Shown one piece after another: positions 1 to 12,400 of a DNA stretch of 64,000 nucleotides. The translations under genes and the position numbers were made by a program. The stretch's first letter is position 1. Each line of letters opens with the position of its first letter. The notes under the pieces were generated by a model. The model searched no databases. It saw only the letters and a program-made list of their open reading frames with translations, and had not been told where the DNA came from. Source of the DNA: Apostichopus japonicus (Eukaryota; Echinodermata; Holothuroidea; Aspidochirotida; Stichopodidae); assembly GCF_037975245.1 (NCBI RefSeq), contig NC_092568.1, positions 39,076,631 to 39,140,630 on the forward strand, in the 5' to 3' direction.

Positions 1-1069
1 TGCTTAAGAATGAAATATCTAGGTTACTATCCGATTCCACTTCATAAAGTGCATTTCTTTCACAATGTGTCTTACTTAATCATAACGCTAAGAATGACTC
101 ATGGGTTAAAGAAAGGTCAAATTACTAACAGGGCTTCTGTAGAGTCAATTTTAGTACCATAATGTTTGTTATGTAGTAAAAGGAATCCAAAATTGTGCCT
201 GTTATCCACCAAGATTGTACCAGCAATGTTGAAATTAGGTATACTCTTCAAAATATGTCAAATGAAAAAAAAAAAAAAAAAAAATTCAATCAGAATGAGT
301 GAATAATTTCCCACCCTGTGAGTAATGTATTTCAGCTTATGCAGTAAATTGAGCTTGCTTGTAGAAGTTGCAAATTATCTATAAAAGTCAATTTCTTTTC
401 TTGTTGTATGCAAAGCTTAAGTTAATTGTGAGTCCACCCGTGTGTCCCTCAGACAGGATTATACTTACCTATATAGAATAAATGTTAAGCTGTTTTTATG
501 TTCTCAACCATGACACCAATGGTAAGATACTCTCTAAATAACTTCTTATGCATACAGACATGACTTACTGCTTTCATTCAAGTAGTGACACATATAGTGA
601 ACACATACTGTAAGCTCATTGAGCAGCTAAGTTTATTGATTCTCATGTAAACTCTCATATAGTTATTCAATAATTACATACGCATGGAATATTGAGTTTT
701 CAGGTGGTTGTTAAAGTTGAAATGAGAAGTAAGAACATCTTCTGGCTGACTGTTGCTGTAAAGCATACAAACCTCATGACATTCAATATATAAACCTTGT
801 AATAGACATGATGAATTCAAAGGAGGGGTTGGTGGGGGGAAGGGGTGGCAGGAATGGGGATGATGGGTGCTTAGTGGAGCCATTCCTGCTATGTCAGTGC
901 TAGAACGGTAGTCTAGTCTCCTCTCAACATCCCTTGTTTTGAACGACTACTCCAGTAGTAAACTGAATTTTCAGTTTTGAAGTTCACTTGTTGATGACAT
1001 CATGATGATGACGTAGTTGATGATGCGGTAAATAAGTAATATTGATTCCATCCATGTTGATATTTTCAG
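1..1069. other. Intron/upstream part of the CDKL-type kinase gene
   Basis: No kinase exon was recognised here. The stretch is AT-rich and has a 20-odd-base A tract near 265-285. It ends in a pyrimidine-rich tract and CAG at 1067-1069, the acceptor for the first exon described below. Earlier kinase exons must lie to the left of the window. Confidence 0.5.
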
Positions 1070-1876
1070 AGCTGCCTCCAGATGGATCCAGAAGCTCGCC
1101 TGAGTTGCGAGGAGCTCAAGGATCACTCTTACTTTGACTCGTACCGGGAAGAGGAGATGGAGAGAGAAAGAGAGACGACGAGGACAAGAATAGTGGGAAG
1201 AGGCAGAGAGCAGCGATCAAGGGTGAGTAGATTATTTCAGGTCAGCTGAGCCTGACCATGATAGCATTATGAAGGCTGAGATGGGAGAGAGAAATAGGAA
1301 TAGTGGGAAGAGGCAGAGAGCAGCGATCAAGGGTGAGTAGATTATTTCAGGCAGTCAGCTGAGCCTGACCATGATAGCATTATGTAGGTCGAGATTGGAG
1401 AGAGAAATAGGAATAGTGGGAAGAGGCAGAGAGCAGCGATCAATGGTGAGTAGATTATTTCAGGCAGTCAGCTGAGCCTGACCATGATAGCATTATGTAG
1501 GTCGAGATTGGAGAGAGAAAGAGAGAGAATTCCCTCTCTAACGGTCCCTCCAGTTTGTTGTGGAAGGTTTTGATATGATGAAATTTCATCTCCAGTATTG
1601 AGGATAATGGCTTTTTATCTGCATGCCAATTGTATGACCACAATATTTACAATCTAAGTTACGATAAGAATCGAATGTCTATTTTTAACACGGTATTCCC
1701 ACTTTCCTTTTGATTTAAATTTCCAGAACAAGCACACATTTCCACTTTTAACTGGAAATGTGAATCCTCAACAGAACCAGTCCCCAGCACCAGACTTAAA
1801 ATTACATACCATGAAAGATACCAAACCAAAATATAAGACGGTCATCAGTTCCAAGCATCATTTACCATCCATCTGA
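1070..1876 (+). CDS. Cyclin-dependent kinase-like protein, CDKL1/4 type, last two exons (5' part outside window)
   Basis: CDKL proteins are CMGC Ser/Thr kinases related to CDKs and MAP kinases; several act in cilia. Two in-phase coding exons are visible, 1070-1222 (51 codons) and 1727-1876 (49 codons plus TGA). The first encodes the end of the kinase fold: CLQMDPEARLSCEELKDH, then SYFDSYREEE. This is the subdomain XI Arg motif followed by the HPYFD-like end typical of the family. A basic, Glu/Arg-rich tail follows. The last exon carries KHTFPLLTG and ends in KHHLPSI, resembling the LPNI/FPNI C-termini of CDKL4 and CDKL1. Splice sites are clean: TTTTCAG before 1070, GTGAGT at 1223, TTCCAG before 1727. 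Catalytic residues are outside the window, so activity cannot be judged. The CDKL family call is firm; the 1/4 subtype rests on the tail only. Confidence 0.82.
1188..1522 (+). repeat. ~110-113 bp tandem triplication spanning a 5' splice site
   Basis: A unit running from GAATAGTGGGAAGAGG in the exon, through the donor GTGAGTAG, to GGAGAGAGAAATAG in the intron is repeated. Copies start at 1188, 1298 and 1411, and a partial fourth end reaches about 1520. Each copy keeps an exon end plus donor (GT at 1223, 1333, 1446). The purine-rich sequence just before copy 1 (1155-1180) resembles the unit end, so replication slippage through the exon tail is a plausible origin. Confidence 0.9.
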
Positions 1877-4800
1877 AACTAAACAGGAGTCCTCGGTTTA
1901 TGCGTTTTGGCACAAACCAGGTTGCCTGCAAGCATGGGTCAGATGGTTAGAGTTGTCAACACTGATACACTAAAGCTATGCTGAAGTGGATAATAACAAG
2001 GAAGGATGTTAGGAAAGACAAGCGGTGCAAGAGGTACCAGACAGGGTATGGAGCCTTGTCCTCTTACCTCGTTATTTCAACTACCCCCGTCCCCATCCCC
2101 ATCCCAACTAAAGCATGCACTAATCTACACACCCATTTCCACCATATTCTATTGAATACCCACATACATTTTAGTTTCATAGTACATAATACCATTATTG
2201 GATGGCTAAAGGTAGGACAGTACAATAACCTATGGCATGGCTGTGATGATGAACAGTCACTCCCCTACTTACATGTTATCGTAGAGGTGTGCTACCTCAG
2301 CCAGGTGTTATTCTCTGCATGAATTATTATGGCAGGGTTTAACCAGTGAGAAGGATGTGTTACGTTCAGCCCCAATTATATATGGTACTGTGTGCACATT
2401 GAGTGAATAAGACACAGTAACAGTCACCTTCTATCATCCATGCATTATCTTGTAGTTGCAATGTAAACCAGTCATTTATCATGGTACTATGTGTACATTA
2501 AGTGGCTGGTGAGATGTTGCAACATGACCTTTGACCATCCATCCCATTATCTTATTGTTTGTAAGGTGCAGAGCAGTGATATTAAGATCTCACTCTTGCA
2601 CATTCTGGATGACTCATCCTGAATTAAAACTGCAGTGCCCATCCTCATCTCCAACAGATTGAAAAAAAAAAAATGGAAACTTATTTCCCACAAGAGTTTA
2701 GTTCACCAATCACGTATCATATTGTGGAAGTTTATGATGACAGTGGCAAGGAAAGATATTTTATTTCCTGACTTCATGTGTGAGTTATGTGTGCTGTAAT
2801 TAATGACATTTTGGCTTCATTTACAATTCTGAAACATCCTGTTTAATCTCCTGTAACCATGGTAACAGTACATGTTTCAATGTTAATATGGTAACTATAT
2901 TGCTTTCTCCATAAGAAATTTCTAAATAAAACACTCAAATATTGGATAGAAACATCCATGTCTATAAATTACAAACCATAATGTGAACACTTTGAAGATT
3001 TCAGGATTGTAGAAACAAAACACACACAAGATAATAAAAGAATGAATTTGTACATTGCAATAACAAGTTTCATTTACACAGAACATAGAATACGAAAATT
3101 TTGCAGTTGGCTTAAGCCCAAAGTGCATTTCACCTTGAGGCAAGACTGAGAAGATAGAATTAAACTTTTGATCTGCAAAGTTGTCAACTTTGTTGTGTAT
3201 TAAAGAAATTATATTCTTGTAAAGAATTGCTTGTTAAGATGATATTTTTGTTTGTGCCAAGGGTACATAACAGTATAGCATTGCTAGTTTTACTATTCAT
3301 TTTCGGTTACATTACCATCGTGAATACATCTGGGATCTGTCAGATAAAGATAATTTATACTGAAGGTTTTGTGATAAACACTGTAATAGTGACCAATTAA
3401 TAAGGCTCACACTTGCTAAATGCATCATTTTGGTAGGGAAGAAAAAGGCTTTCTGATCTCTATATTACTGCAGCTAAATCATACATGGAATGAAAGATGT
3501 CTTACTCCTTATGTGATCACAGCAAGTAAGTAGGTGGTAGGAGCGGGGAGTGGAGGGTGGGGGTAAATATATATAGCATTTGCAAAGGGAAGAACTCATA
3601 CCAAACATATCAACCTACCTAGACTTGTTTGAAGCTGGAATAAAGGGAATTGGCTCTCCAATTCCCAATGACATGGTAGTTTTCTCTCGTACTCATAAAA
3701 TCTTACCATTGAAGCATGTAAACGTTTGAGGGATGTACATTTTTTATCCTAGCAGGATCTTCAGAGGCAAATCTTATAAAGCAAACAATTTTTAAATTAT
3801 TTTCAGAAACAAACAAAACAAGGTGAACAGCATGGTATCATATGGTATTGTTTCACCTGAAAATTGTTAAATGAATCACATATTTTGCAAAATTTCTGTC
3901 ATTAGTAAATGAGGAGTTATCATCTAAATTTTGTACCGCCATGATTGCATACTAATTGAAGTGATTATCCAAGCTGAAATAACCCCCCCCCCCCCGGCGC
4001 TTACTTCAAATTTATAAAGGATAGAGATGAAGCGAGGTTTCTACAATTTATAGTTGACTACGAAAAATCCTTCTTCACACGTGCAGGCATAATCTAATAG
4101 AGAGTTAATGTACCATAAAATCAGTTCGCAGATCCTTAAAAGCCTGCAAGCCATTTGCGAGAATCTCTCTCTTTTTATGAGTTTTGTGTTGTTGTGTGTT
4201 CATATGTGTAATATGCTCTTTTGTATCTCATTATTAATAAGTTCTCAGTTTGTGTGCTATTGGTCAAGATTGTTAAAGCGGATCAAAAAATAAAAAAAGT
4301 CAAGAAAGATGAAAATGAATGAAAAAGGGAAGGGAGAAGTCTTGATAATGTTTATGTAATGTTTGTTAATTGATTGGAACAAAACCTTAGGTGGCAAGTA
4401 GAATCCTCAAAAGTTGATGTAATTAGTTCAATTAATTGTAAATGCTAATGGAGGCTAATGAGTTATGTGTGCGGATCAAATTGTCCAAACATATATGAAT
4501 TGGTATGTCTGTCTGTACAGTATGGCATTGTTTGCCAAGAATGTTGTCTAGCAACCAAGCTTTTCTTACTTGAGAGTATGTATTTACATAAGAGTAACAT
4601 AATCAGGAAGGGTGGGGATGGGGAGGGGGGGTTCAGAAGGTTGAATTAATCAGAGCATTTGCAATTTGAAACTTTGTTCTCCTAAATGTGATATTTTCAT
4701 TCAAATAATAATGTTCCATTTTAGTTTGATTTTTATTAAAATTATAAGATCATGTAAACCAATTGATAATTTCCATTTTTGGCATTTTCCTTCCTTTTTA

Positions 4801-7465
4801 CTTAATTTGTAGTGGAAACTTCTTGTTTATTTCTCAGAAAAAAACGAGTGAATAAAAATTTGATTTTCATCTGTTACCCATCCAAATAATGTATGAGGCT
4901 TAATAGTTACCTTTCTAAAAACGGAAATTCAATGTTTGTCTTTATAGACCCCCCACCCCCCCCCACCTTTCTTCAGGTAAATATTTTGAATGTTTTTTGT
5001 TAAGTTTCTTTGGTTCATGCATCTTTTGTTTTTTCGTTGTAACAATTAGCTGAATAAGTTAGGAAAAGTAGATTAGGTTTTTATTCTTGTTTTCTTCGTG
5101 TGCTGACATAAATTTGTAGCTGGATTTAAGTATTTTATACCAATTTCCCATTTTGCCACTAAAAAAGGAAAAAAGAAAAAAAACAACAAAAGGGCCAATC
5201 TTCCTGAAGTTTATCCAACTTCACAACTCCTTCCATTCTGTTTTTGCTACTTCTTGTTATAGGGGATAATTAATTAACTATTAATTAATATAACTATTAA
5301 CCACTGGGTAGGAAAGAGTTGATTGTAGAGATTTTGATAGATTTTGTCGGAAAATTCAAAATGTATAAACTCATTTTTGTCAGAATAGAATGCTGAAAGT
5401 TTGAAGAAGAGCTTCAGAGTGAAATTTTACAAATAAAATTGTAAGTGGAAATTACTTTCTGATGCCTTTTTTTGCTCTCACATTAAAATTATGTAACCAT
5501 AGAAGTTGCTGAAAGTATTAGGCTTGTCTATAAATGTAATGTTCTTTGTGAGTCAGGGTACTGAAGTTCAGAAGTTGTGGTTTTGATATGATCTACCCTT
5601 ACATATATGACTTAAATGCTTCATTGGAGTAAGAAATGTAATATTTGATGTTAGATAACTAGGATACATTAATCCAGAAAGTGTGAAAGAAATTTCATCA
5701 AGTCAATTCAATATACAAATGTGAATTAAATTCCAATCTTTGTAAGTGTTTTTGTGTGTCTTCTTCATTTTCTGGTCAGTATCTTAAAGGGAGGGCGGTG
5801 GGTGCAGGGAGGGGGCGTTTGGAGTGGAAGTGGTGTTTAGAGCATAAGATGTACAATTAGATGGGGTGAGAGAGAGGTGGGCCTTCTTAGCATAGGATTG
5901 GAAGAGATGGTGTGGGTGGGTGTGAGGTTTATAAAAGTGTAGAAGTGGGATGGGGGGGGGTAAATGGGCTAAGTTTGTGTAAGATTGATGTGGGAGGTGG
6001 TGGGATGGGAGGTGTTGTGGGCCTTATTGATTGAGAAGTGTATACCATGCCCCATCTGTTTAAGACGAGTGAATGTAGTACAGGAGGAGCAATTAATGAA
6101 CTTTGTATTTACTTACGATACAGCATTATACCCTAAACATGATAGAAGTTAACAACCTCTGATTCCTTTCCAGAATTTACATATTCATCAGTCAGTTCAA
6201 CACCCAAGCAATAGAAACAGATCAGAAATACCTCATAAAAATTGTTATAAACTGATATCAAGTGAATGTATTTCAAAGCACTTTATCATATACAAAAACC
6301 TACATGGAGAAAATAAATATATATGCTAGATATAATTTCCTCTGCAATTGAGTCTTATGACTTTAGAGTTAACATATTATGTAAGTGTTATACAATGATG
6401 AACAGAATGAGGTAAAAAATGTCCACACATGCTATATTAAAACATTCCTAATTTGAATGCATCTTAAAGGAATTTACTGCTTTCAGTTACAAGACTTCCC
6501 TGCATAAGGGCGCTAATATCCCTTTGGTTGGCCCAGAGAAAAAGTAAAAATGCTACATTTCCAATTCTACTTGCAATCAGTGGTGATGGTACTCTACACT
6601 AAACTATCTTGATGCATAATATCATACCAAGATGTATACGTCAGGTGCCGGTCTCAGAATGAATTTTTCAGTTCCGAGACGCTCCCCTTTCAGACATTCA
6701 AATTGGTACTTGACAAAAGATTCCTAAACAAAACGCTTTTTAAAAAAAACTCATTTATCTTTCGGAAGAAGATCTATAAAAGCAAATAAAATACTAAAAT
6801 GGACGGTTTTTCCATAAATAATTCACTGATGAAGAACAAATGACAACATGAGGACGGACTTCAATATTGTTAGGAACAGATAAAACCTAAAAAGATGTTG
6901 GAAAGCATTTTCTTATTCTTGCTGATGAATGTTTGAAAATAAGGAGAGCAGAACTTTAAAAACTGTAAAAGCCAATCTCTCTACAAATCTGACCTCCATC
7001 AAAAGTCTAGACAGTGGAAATGGTTAAATTGTAAGTGTTACAGTGTAATCATGAGGTTATAGAAGTGAATAAATTTTTATTCTTAATGAGGCACACCTAG
7101 GACACTTGAGACCTCACTGCAAACATTCATAGATCAACAAATAATTATATTAACAACATTATAATATTAATATTTATGATAATTCTACCATGTCTTACAT
7201 GCTTTAAATTTACAATGCTAATGCATTAAACATTTTAACGATACTACCTGGAAGCGCTCACAGCTAAAACTTCACTCCAGAAATCCAGTTAAACATTTAA
7301 GCAAATATTTTAAATCTTTAAGATATGTACAAAGACTACTCTGGATAGGAAAGTAAGGATTATACGTACACGGGAATGATTTACTTAGATCTGACTAACA
7401 TTAAAACTAACAATAATCCAGATCTTAGGTTTCATTTCTTTAAACCCACTCCACCACAGGATTTA
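1877..7465. other. Intergenic/3' flank of the kinase gene
   Basis: No coding exon was recognised on either strand. A candidate polyadenylation hexamer AATAAA lies at 2925-2930, but it is 1 kb past the stop, so which site is used is unknown. The stretch contains a poly-C tract near 3980-3995, a C-rich tract near 4950-4967, an A-rich patch near 5161-5190 and a strongly G-rich patch at 5788-6010. The rest is unremarkable AT-rich sequence. Confidence 0.5.
5788..6010 (+). other. G-rich, purine-biased tract
   Basis: The plus strand carries many closely spaced runs of three or more G (for example around 5790-5820, 5950-5960 and 5990-6010) interrupted by short T/A-containing spacers. This pattern is compatible with G-quadruplex formation. 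No gene or promoter feature was recognised next to it. Confidence 0.45.
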
Positions 7466-7467
7466 AT

Positions 7468-8310
7468 GTTTAATAGTACATTCAAAGATGAGGTACATTT
7501 TTGTGAGACTAATGTGGAAAATATTTGAGTTGGATTTTTAAAAAGAAGGACCTTCAAAATTTCACATATTTCTGATTTTCCTCTGAAAGGAAAGAGTTCA
7601 TAAAATGTTTAAAAAAAAAAGTAAAAGCAAAAGTTAGAGTTAAATATCAGCCATTTCAAAATGAAAACTATAAAACTTTTGAGCAAAAGTAATGCTTAAT
7701 AGTACATTAAAAGATGAGGTACATTTTTGTGAGACTTATGGGACAAAAAAATTTGAGTTGGATTTTTAAAAAGAAGGACCTTCTAAATTTCACATATTTC
7801 TGATTTTCCTTTGAAAGGAAAGAGTTCATAAATGCTTCAAAAAAAGTAACAGCAAAAGCTAAGAGTTAAAATAGTACCTTAAAAGAAGAGGTACATTTTT
7901 GTGAGACTAATGGGACAAAAATATTTGAGTTGGATTTTTAAAAAGGACCTTCAAGATTTCACATATTTCTGATTTTCCTCTGAAAGGAAAGAGTTCATAA
8001 ATGTTCAAAAAAAAAGAAGGTAAAAGCAAAAGTTAGAGTTAAAATATCAGCCATTTCAAGATGAAAACTAAAAAAACTTTGAGCAAAAGTAATGTTTAAT
8101 AGTACATTAAAAGATGAGGTACATTTTTGTGAGACTGATGGGACAAAAATATTTGAGTTGGATTTTTAAAAAGAAGCACCTTCAACACTTCACATATTTC
8201 TGATTTTCCTTTGAAAGGAAAGAGTTCATAAAATGTTGAACAAAAAGGTATCAGCAAAGTTAGAGTTAAAACATCAGCCTTTTCAAGATGAAAACTATAA
8301 AACTTTGAGC
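7468..8310. repeat. Four-copy tandem repeat, ~0.17-0.23 kb unit
   Basis: Copies begin near 7470, 7697, 7869 and 8098, each with AGTACATT(A/C)AAAGATGAGG or a close variant. Each continues with GTACATTTTTGTGAGACT, GAGTTGGATTTTTAAAAAG, CACATATTTCTGATTTTCC and GGAAAGAGTTCATAAA. The third copy is about 55 bp shorter because it lacks the segment around TATCAGCCATTTCAA. Short ORFs here are incidental. Confidence 0.9.
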
Positions 8311-8790
8311 ATTGACAAAAATAGTCCTCCCTACAAAAGATGTCTGGCAAGTACAACATCCATTGGTTTAATACAGAGTAAGACACAATACTGAATTTTT
8401 TAAATTGATATGGATTACTCCACAAAAGTAAGACAAGGTATTTAGTTGACGTGTTTGAGTTCACTAGCTACATCATTAATATATTGGAAGAGCGGTCACC
8501 TAATTAACTCTGAAGAAAGCTGACATAAAATGAAGTGAATCACTCGTCATGCATTTAGCACTTCAATTAGAAAATTATAGAAACTGACTTAAATACAGGA
8601 AAGCTATAAACAAAGGATGAATCTGTCATGGACAATCCAAATGACTTGTAATGATTTAAACTCTTTTCTTAACAAATGTAACGGAAGATGTTCTGAGCTC
8701 ATTTACAAAAAAGTTTGATAATGAATAAATACATGATGAATCAGAAATTCAAAAGACACGCAAAGTATCCCTACTTGGTAGATTCCTCTG

Positions 8791-9018
8791 GGAGAGAGCG
8801 CACAATGAGAGCACACAGAGAGCACACAGTGAGAGCACACAGTGAGAGAACACAGTGAGAGCACACAGTAAGAGCACACAGAGGGCACACAGTGAGAGCA
8901 CACAGGGAGAGCACACAGTGAGAGCACACAGTGAGAGCACACAGTAAGAGCACACAGAGGGCACACAGTGAGAGCACACAGTGAGAGCACACAGTGAGAG
9001 CACACAGAGAGCACACAG
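8791..9018. repeat. 13-bp minisatellite (GAGAGCACACAGT)n
   Basis: About 17 imperfect copies of a 13-bp unit occur, with variants such as AAGAGCACACAG, GAGGGCACACAG and GAGAACACAGT. Since 13 is not a multiple of 3 and the unit lacks stops on the minus strand, all three minus frames stay open and read as Cys/Ala/Leu/Ser repeats. These are not genes. The array lies about 400 bp beyond the stop of the leishmanolysin-like gene, possibly in or just past its 3' UTR. Confidence 0.93.
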
Positions 9019-9423
9019 TTCCGGGAAGACAACTGCTAAACATGGCTTGTACTCACGCTGTTTCTAGCAGTAACACAAACATTAAAAGGACAATTAAATT
9101 ACTTGCAAAACACCATGGTGTTAATGTGATCAAATTGTCTGCATAAAATATGCTAAAACACTGAGAAAAATAAATATGAAAAGATATAAAATAACATCTA
9201 CGGTGAGAGCAAAAATAGTTTGAAATGGACGGAAAATTCCAGCTCAGGCAAGATATTTTGTTACACAAACCTTGAATAAGATTCAACAATTCTAATTTAA
9301 ATTTCTTCAATTTGACAGTTTTCCTGTGATGAATAAATTCAAATTTTAGAACATTACATGTGTTCCTTGTTTATATTTTTGTGGTGAGGTCAGTGGTTAT
9401 TGTTATAGAATACATAGCAACCA

Positions 9424-12400
9424 TCAGATAAATGTGCTAGTATTCTCTCTAGATGGTACCTGGTATGCATTTCTGGGCTCTTTAACATGAACCCTTGGGC
9501 TACATGTCACCTCGACATCCATGCTTATCGTTGGTAGCGGGGCCACCATGGCTTGTTGCTTCACCATCTTCAACGCCAACACCGCTAATGCAAAGAGGAC
9601 TGTGAGTAGGGTGCACCCAATAATTACAATTGCCAACAGTAAGGACGGAGTGAAATGCGATATGTCTCTTGTAGTGTTTGGTCCAGTTGTGTATAAACTA
9701 GCATCAATGCCTTCTGTCCATAGGTGAGGAAGGATTGTAAATCTGTGACGAGAAAAAAAAGGATACTAGATCTATTAATTGATCACGCCATATTTGTTTT
9801 TGCTTTTCTCAAAAATGGATCACTGTAGGAGTATTAGTGACATTTCTTTGAACTATATAACACTTTCCACAAAAGTGTCAAAATACAAAATACCTCTGCC
9901 CTTCTCTCCATGCATTGTGGAAGCCAATATATTCCAATGCAAACCAAACGACCTTTACTGAAAATACATGAAAACTTGATGATGATGAAAAATTTGATTA
10001 CATAAACTTCATTTGTTGTTCTAATCTTACTTATTCCATATAATGGTGATTCATTTTGTTTCTTTACATCAAACTATTATATATTTTAGTAACTTTTCTT
10101 CATTCCTATATTTCTTTGACCTCTAAATATCATTTATTTTGCCGAGGACGGAAATAGAAATTTTAACTGAATTAAACCCGGATTTAACTTACTGATAAGC
10201 GGTGAAAGACTGGTTCTGGTAATATAATTGAAACTCTTGATTAATAACAGCAGCTTGTAACGTATCAGTGTGTAGCATTACTTCTGCAAGAAAAGAAAAA
10301 GAAAATTTGTGAGACAGTGTGAATAAGTATTTTAGTCATAATGTTTTCCTCAAATTAATATTTCCAAGAAGATATTAACAAAATATAACCACACATAATA
10401 ACATCATTTTATCAATGTTATCATTTTATCAGAATATATTAATGGTGGCAGACGTTAATCGTTTTAAACAGTTGATATTTTCTACACCAAAATGCATCTT
10501 GTATTACCCGTATGTGGCAATCTACAGCCAATGGAATATCCAGAAATGACAAGAGGGGAGGGGGGTAAAACAGTGTAACATTGTAATCCCTCCCCCAACC
10601 GCCAGTTAAAAGGAAGAGATGGATGGAAACTAGAAAGAACAATGACCTCAGATTCCTCACTTTCAGGGACAAATTTTGTGAATAATGTAAATTTATTAAA
10701 ACACATCCGTTTGTGTTTTTCTCACAACGATGATGGCTTAACTGACAACAACGTTAAATTTTCAGCAGCCGTGCAAGCACTCCTCCCGATGATTTACTCT
10801 GACTGCTTGGCAATTCACAGCCGTCTCCGGGGAATAACTTATCTGACACTGTTTCGCAAAATGTTTTGCAAGAATTAGCAAATTGCTATACAAGTGCAAA
10901 GACATATAACAGTCTTTGTACACAGGAACCATGGTATCGAAAATAGCAGAGACATTTATGGCTCGAAGATGACTTTGAAAAAGTGACCAGCTCTGGGTTA
11001 CAAGCCCAGCAGTGCTCTACCTACTCAGCTATCCAACCCTTAGTTGGTAGCCATCCCTGTATAGTCAGTCCTTTGCTTCGGGCGCCAATCAGAAGCCACA
11101 GTAACCTGCATACCATGTAACCGGGGATCACGCCCCGGTTACATTCGATACAACTTGACGGCAGCAGGGAAGGGATTTCAAGAGTAATTTGATATTTTTA
11201 TTTATAAATACATAAGTAAATGAAGAATTGAAACTGACTCCATATTATTTTAAAAGAGAACAAAGATCAGAGCGATCCAAACTTTGAACTGTGAGACATT
11301 CACTGGGTTCTTTATTAAAACCACAAAGTCAGCAAGTTAACAGTTTATTAACGCAAAAACTAACCTTGAGTTGTCAAATTGAGGAAGGTAAATTGAAAAA
11401 TACCCTGATCCAAATAAGTATCTGTAATGACAACTGAAGATCTGAAAAAAGAAGGCAAAATGAGAGAAAATCATTCAGTTTGGTTAAAAGTTATGTCATC
11501 CAGCACTGATATTGAATATAACGTGCAGTATATATCTATCAAAAGTAAAAGGCTTGGTCTGTAAATACTCAAAACATACTTAAGTGCATTGTGTTAAAGA
11601 GTTTCGGCTCAATCCTTCAATCTAATAAAGTACAGTGTAAAGTACAGGCTGCCGCAAAAGGATGCACACAAGGATAGAATGCCACACATATCACAAAAAT
11701 ATAGCAGGTAAAATTAAAATGCAATGTTTGTGCTATATGTATGCTAAGTTGGATTGAAGGTCTTCAAAATACAATGTTTTTGATCCTTTAATGAAATTAA
11801 AGGAATCCACTTAGGATTTAGGAATCCTTTAGAGGGTACAAACACCTCACTCGTTTTTGTGGTGGAGGTGGGAGTGGGGGGGGGGGGAAGTGGTAGTGGA
11901 GTCTCTCTACCCCCCTGCCAATTATGTCAATATAGCAGTTGAGTAACACATAACAAAGCTCCCAGTTCTGCATCAAGTCCGAGATTGAATAGTGGTACAG
12001 TATATCAGCGCTGCATTGAACCAACCTTGATTTGTTGACCTCAAAATCACTTAATTGATGGAATAAGTCGAGGCTCATTACAACGACTGGGCAGCTGGAA
12101 TATTCCAGTCTGAATAAGACCATCTTATACTACTCACCGGTTTACGGGAATCAGCTGGCATATCGACGATAGGAAAGCCACCTTCACCTGGTCATGGTCA
12201 ACATCTTGAGCAGAAAAGTTAAACTGGATTGAGATGACGGTTTGTATTTCAGTAGCTTGAGTTGTGACTGTTGGAAAAAAATAATAATACTTGTTTTACT
12301 TGAATGTAAACTAATATTCCTCTTAAGGTTTTAAAAAGCTACAAAGACTGTGATATGTGGGGAAGTGTGAGAAAAGAGGTGTTAAGTTATTCCTTGATTC

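Noticed and set aside
1978..2322. 114-codon ORF after the kinase stop
   Set aside because: Low-complexity Pro/Thr stretch from CCCCATCCCCATCCC sequence; no motif, probably chance in the 3' flank.
8703..9043. Three overlapping minus-strand Cys-rich ORFs
   Set aside because: They are the same 13-bp minisatellite read in three frames; no independent coding evidence.
10985..11045. Functional tRNA-Thr gene
   Set aside because: The A box is good but the T arm and B box are missing, so it is treated as a SINE or tRNA relic.
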